From a bacterium (GTDB lineage: Bacteria > JAMORN01), in assembly GCA_027063545.1 (NCBI GenBank), contig JAMORN010000142.1:1-6888 (forward strand): a stretch of 6,888 bases of DNA, written 5' to 3'. Within the stretch, counting starts at the first letter, position 1. Each line of letters opens with the position of its first letter. The translations under genes and the position numbers were made by a program. Under the pieces are notes generated by a model. It saw only the letters and a list, made by a program, of their open reading frames with translations, was not told where the DNA came from and did not search any database. Below are positions 6,091-6,888 of this stretch, in pieces.

Positions 6091-6888
6091 ATGGAGATAA
6101 AAATAGGTGATAGTTTATGGTTTATTGAAGTAAGTGATTTATGGCCTGGTAGGGCTTTAGCTGTTGAAATTGAAGAGGTTTTATATAAGGGAAAATCTAA
6201 ATATCAGGATATAGCTATTTATCAAACAAAGCATCTTGGAAAGATGTTGGTTTTAGATTATGCTATTCAACTTACCCAGTCAGATGAGATGGCATATCAT
6301 GAGATGTTTGTTCATGTACCATTAAATGGGGTTAATTTTTCAGTTGAGAGAGTTTTAGTAGTTGGTGGAGGAGATGGAGGGCTTCTTAGGGAAATATCAA
6401 GGTATAAAGAGATAAAGCAGATTGATATTGTTGAGATAGATGAAGAGGTTATTAGGGTTTCAAAAGAGTATTTAAAATTTACAAGTATTGGTTTTGATGA
6501 TAGTAGGGTTAATGTTTATATAGAAGATGGATTTAAGTTTTTAGATGAAAGGGAAGGTTATTATGATATAATTTTAGTTGATTCTTCAGATCCTGAAGGT
6601 CCTGCAGAGAGTTTATTTAGAAGTGATTTTTATAAGAAACTATATAGAGCATTAAAAGATAGAGGAGTTGTTGTTACACAGGGTGAAAGTATATGGCTTC
6701 ATTTTGATAAGATAATAAAGCCTTTAATTGATGATATAAAGAATATTTTTGATAGAGTTGATTATTATAAAACTCAGATTCCTACATATCCTTCTGGTAT
6801 GATAGGTTATATTGTAGGAATTAAAGGGGATTTTTCAATAAGAGAGCCTAAAGGAGAATTGGAATTTCAAAATGATTTGAGGTATTAT
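6091..6888 (+). CDS. speE: Spermidine synthase (polyamine aminopropyltransferase), C-terminus beyond window
   Basis: This cytoplasmic enzyme transfers the aminopropyl group of decarboxylated SAM to putrescine, yielding spermidine and methylthioadenosine. The frame is open for 266 codons to the window edge; the family is usually about 280-300 residues, so only a short C-terminal piece is missing. Visible landmarks in order are the N-terminal beta domain with SKYQDIAIYQT (36-46), LTQSDEMAYHEM (61-72) in the substrate-binding region, the nucleotide-binding GGGDGG (92-97), VEID (114-117), EDG (145-147), the catalytic-loop DSSDP with Asp164 and Asp167 (164-168), and PTYPSGMIGY (231-240), which helps close the active site. 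It lies directly downstream of speD, completing the two-step route from SAM and putrescine. Its coding strand is visibly richer in G than the divergent transport operon. A variant amine acceptor cannot be excluded by sequence. Confidence 0.95.
   Translation, partial: MEIKIGDSLWFIEVSDLWPGRALAVEIEEVLYKGKSKYQDIAIYQTKHLGKMLVLDYAIQLTQSDEMAYHEMFVHVPLNGVNFSVERVLVVGGGDGGLLREISRYKEIKQIDIVEIDEEVIRVSKEYLKFTSIGFDDSRVNVYIEDGFKFLDEREGYYDIILVDSSDPEGPAESLFRSDFYKKLYRALKDRGVVVTQGESIWLHFDKIIKPLIDDIKNIFDRVDYYKTQIPTYPSGMIGYIVGIKGDFSIREPKGELEFQNDLRYY

Overview
The window is a very AT-rich stretch of a bacterial chromosome from a Gram-negative (diderm) organism. The outer membrane is implied by a TonB-dependent receptor, two lipoproteins with N-terminal lipoboxes and a BtuCDF-type ABC importer. 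Clear Shine-Dalgarno sequences (GGAGGAG, AAGGAGG) precede several genes, which argues against Bacteroidota even though the gene layout resembles their vitamin B12 loci. The exact phylum cannot be decided from this sequence.

Layout. Positions 1-5137 on the minus strand hold one compact operon, read right to left: a TonB-dependent outer-membrane receptor (5137-3083), a lipoprotein of about 351 residues that may be a surface beta-propeller (3105-2050), a BtuF-like substrate-binding lipoprotein (2078-1218), an FecCD/BtuD-type ATPase (1240-506) and the first 168 codons of a BtuC/FecCD-type permease (504 to beyond position 1). The first four genes overlap their neighbours by 23, 29 and 23 bases. 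The ATPase and permease genes are one base apart. Together they form a complete route for a scarce, large, probably metal-containing ligand: capture at the surface, TonB-driven passage through the outer membrane, periplasmic binding and ATP-driven import. The set and order match Bacteroides-type btuB-btuG-btuF loci, so a corrinoid is the best guess. Heme or a siderophore remains possible.

A 131-base divergent intergenic region (5138-5268) separates this operon from a plus-strand polyamine operon: speD (S-adenosylmethionine decarboxylase proenzyme, 5269-6051) and speE (spermidine synthase, 6091 to beyond the window end). SpeD makes decarboxylated SAM, and SpeE uses it to aminopropylate putrescine to spermidine. 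This SpeD is about twice the length of the compact class 1B enzyme. Its C-terminal half looks like a degenerate second copy of the same fold.

The most interesting points are the duplicated SpeD and the unrecognised lipoprotein, which has an acidic post-cysteine sequence like a surface-export signal and sits where BtuG would be expected. No RNA genes, insertion sequences, CRISPR arrays or convincing terminators were seen. No gene-free stretch exceeds 300 bases.
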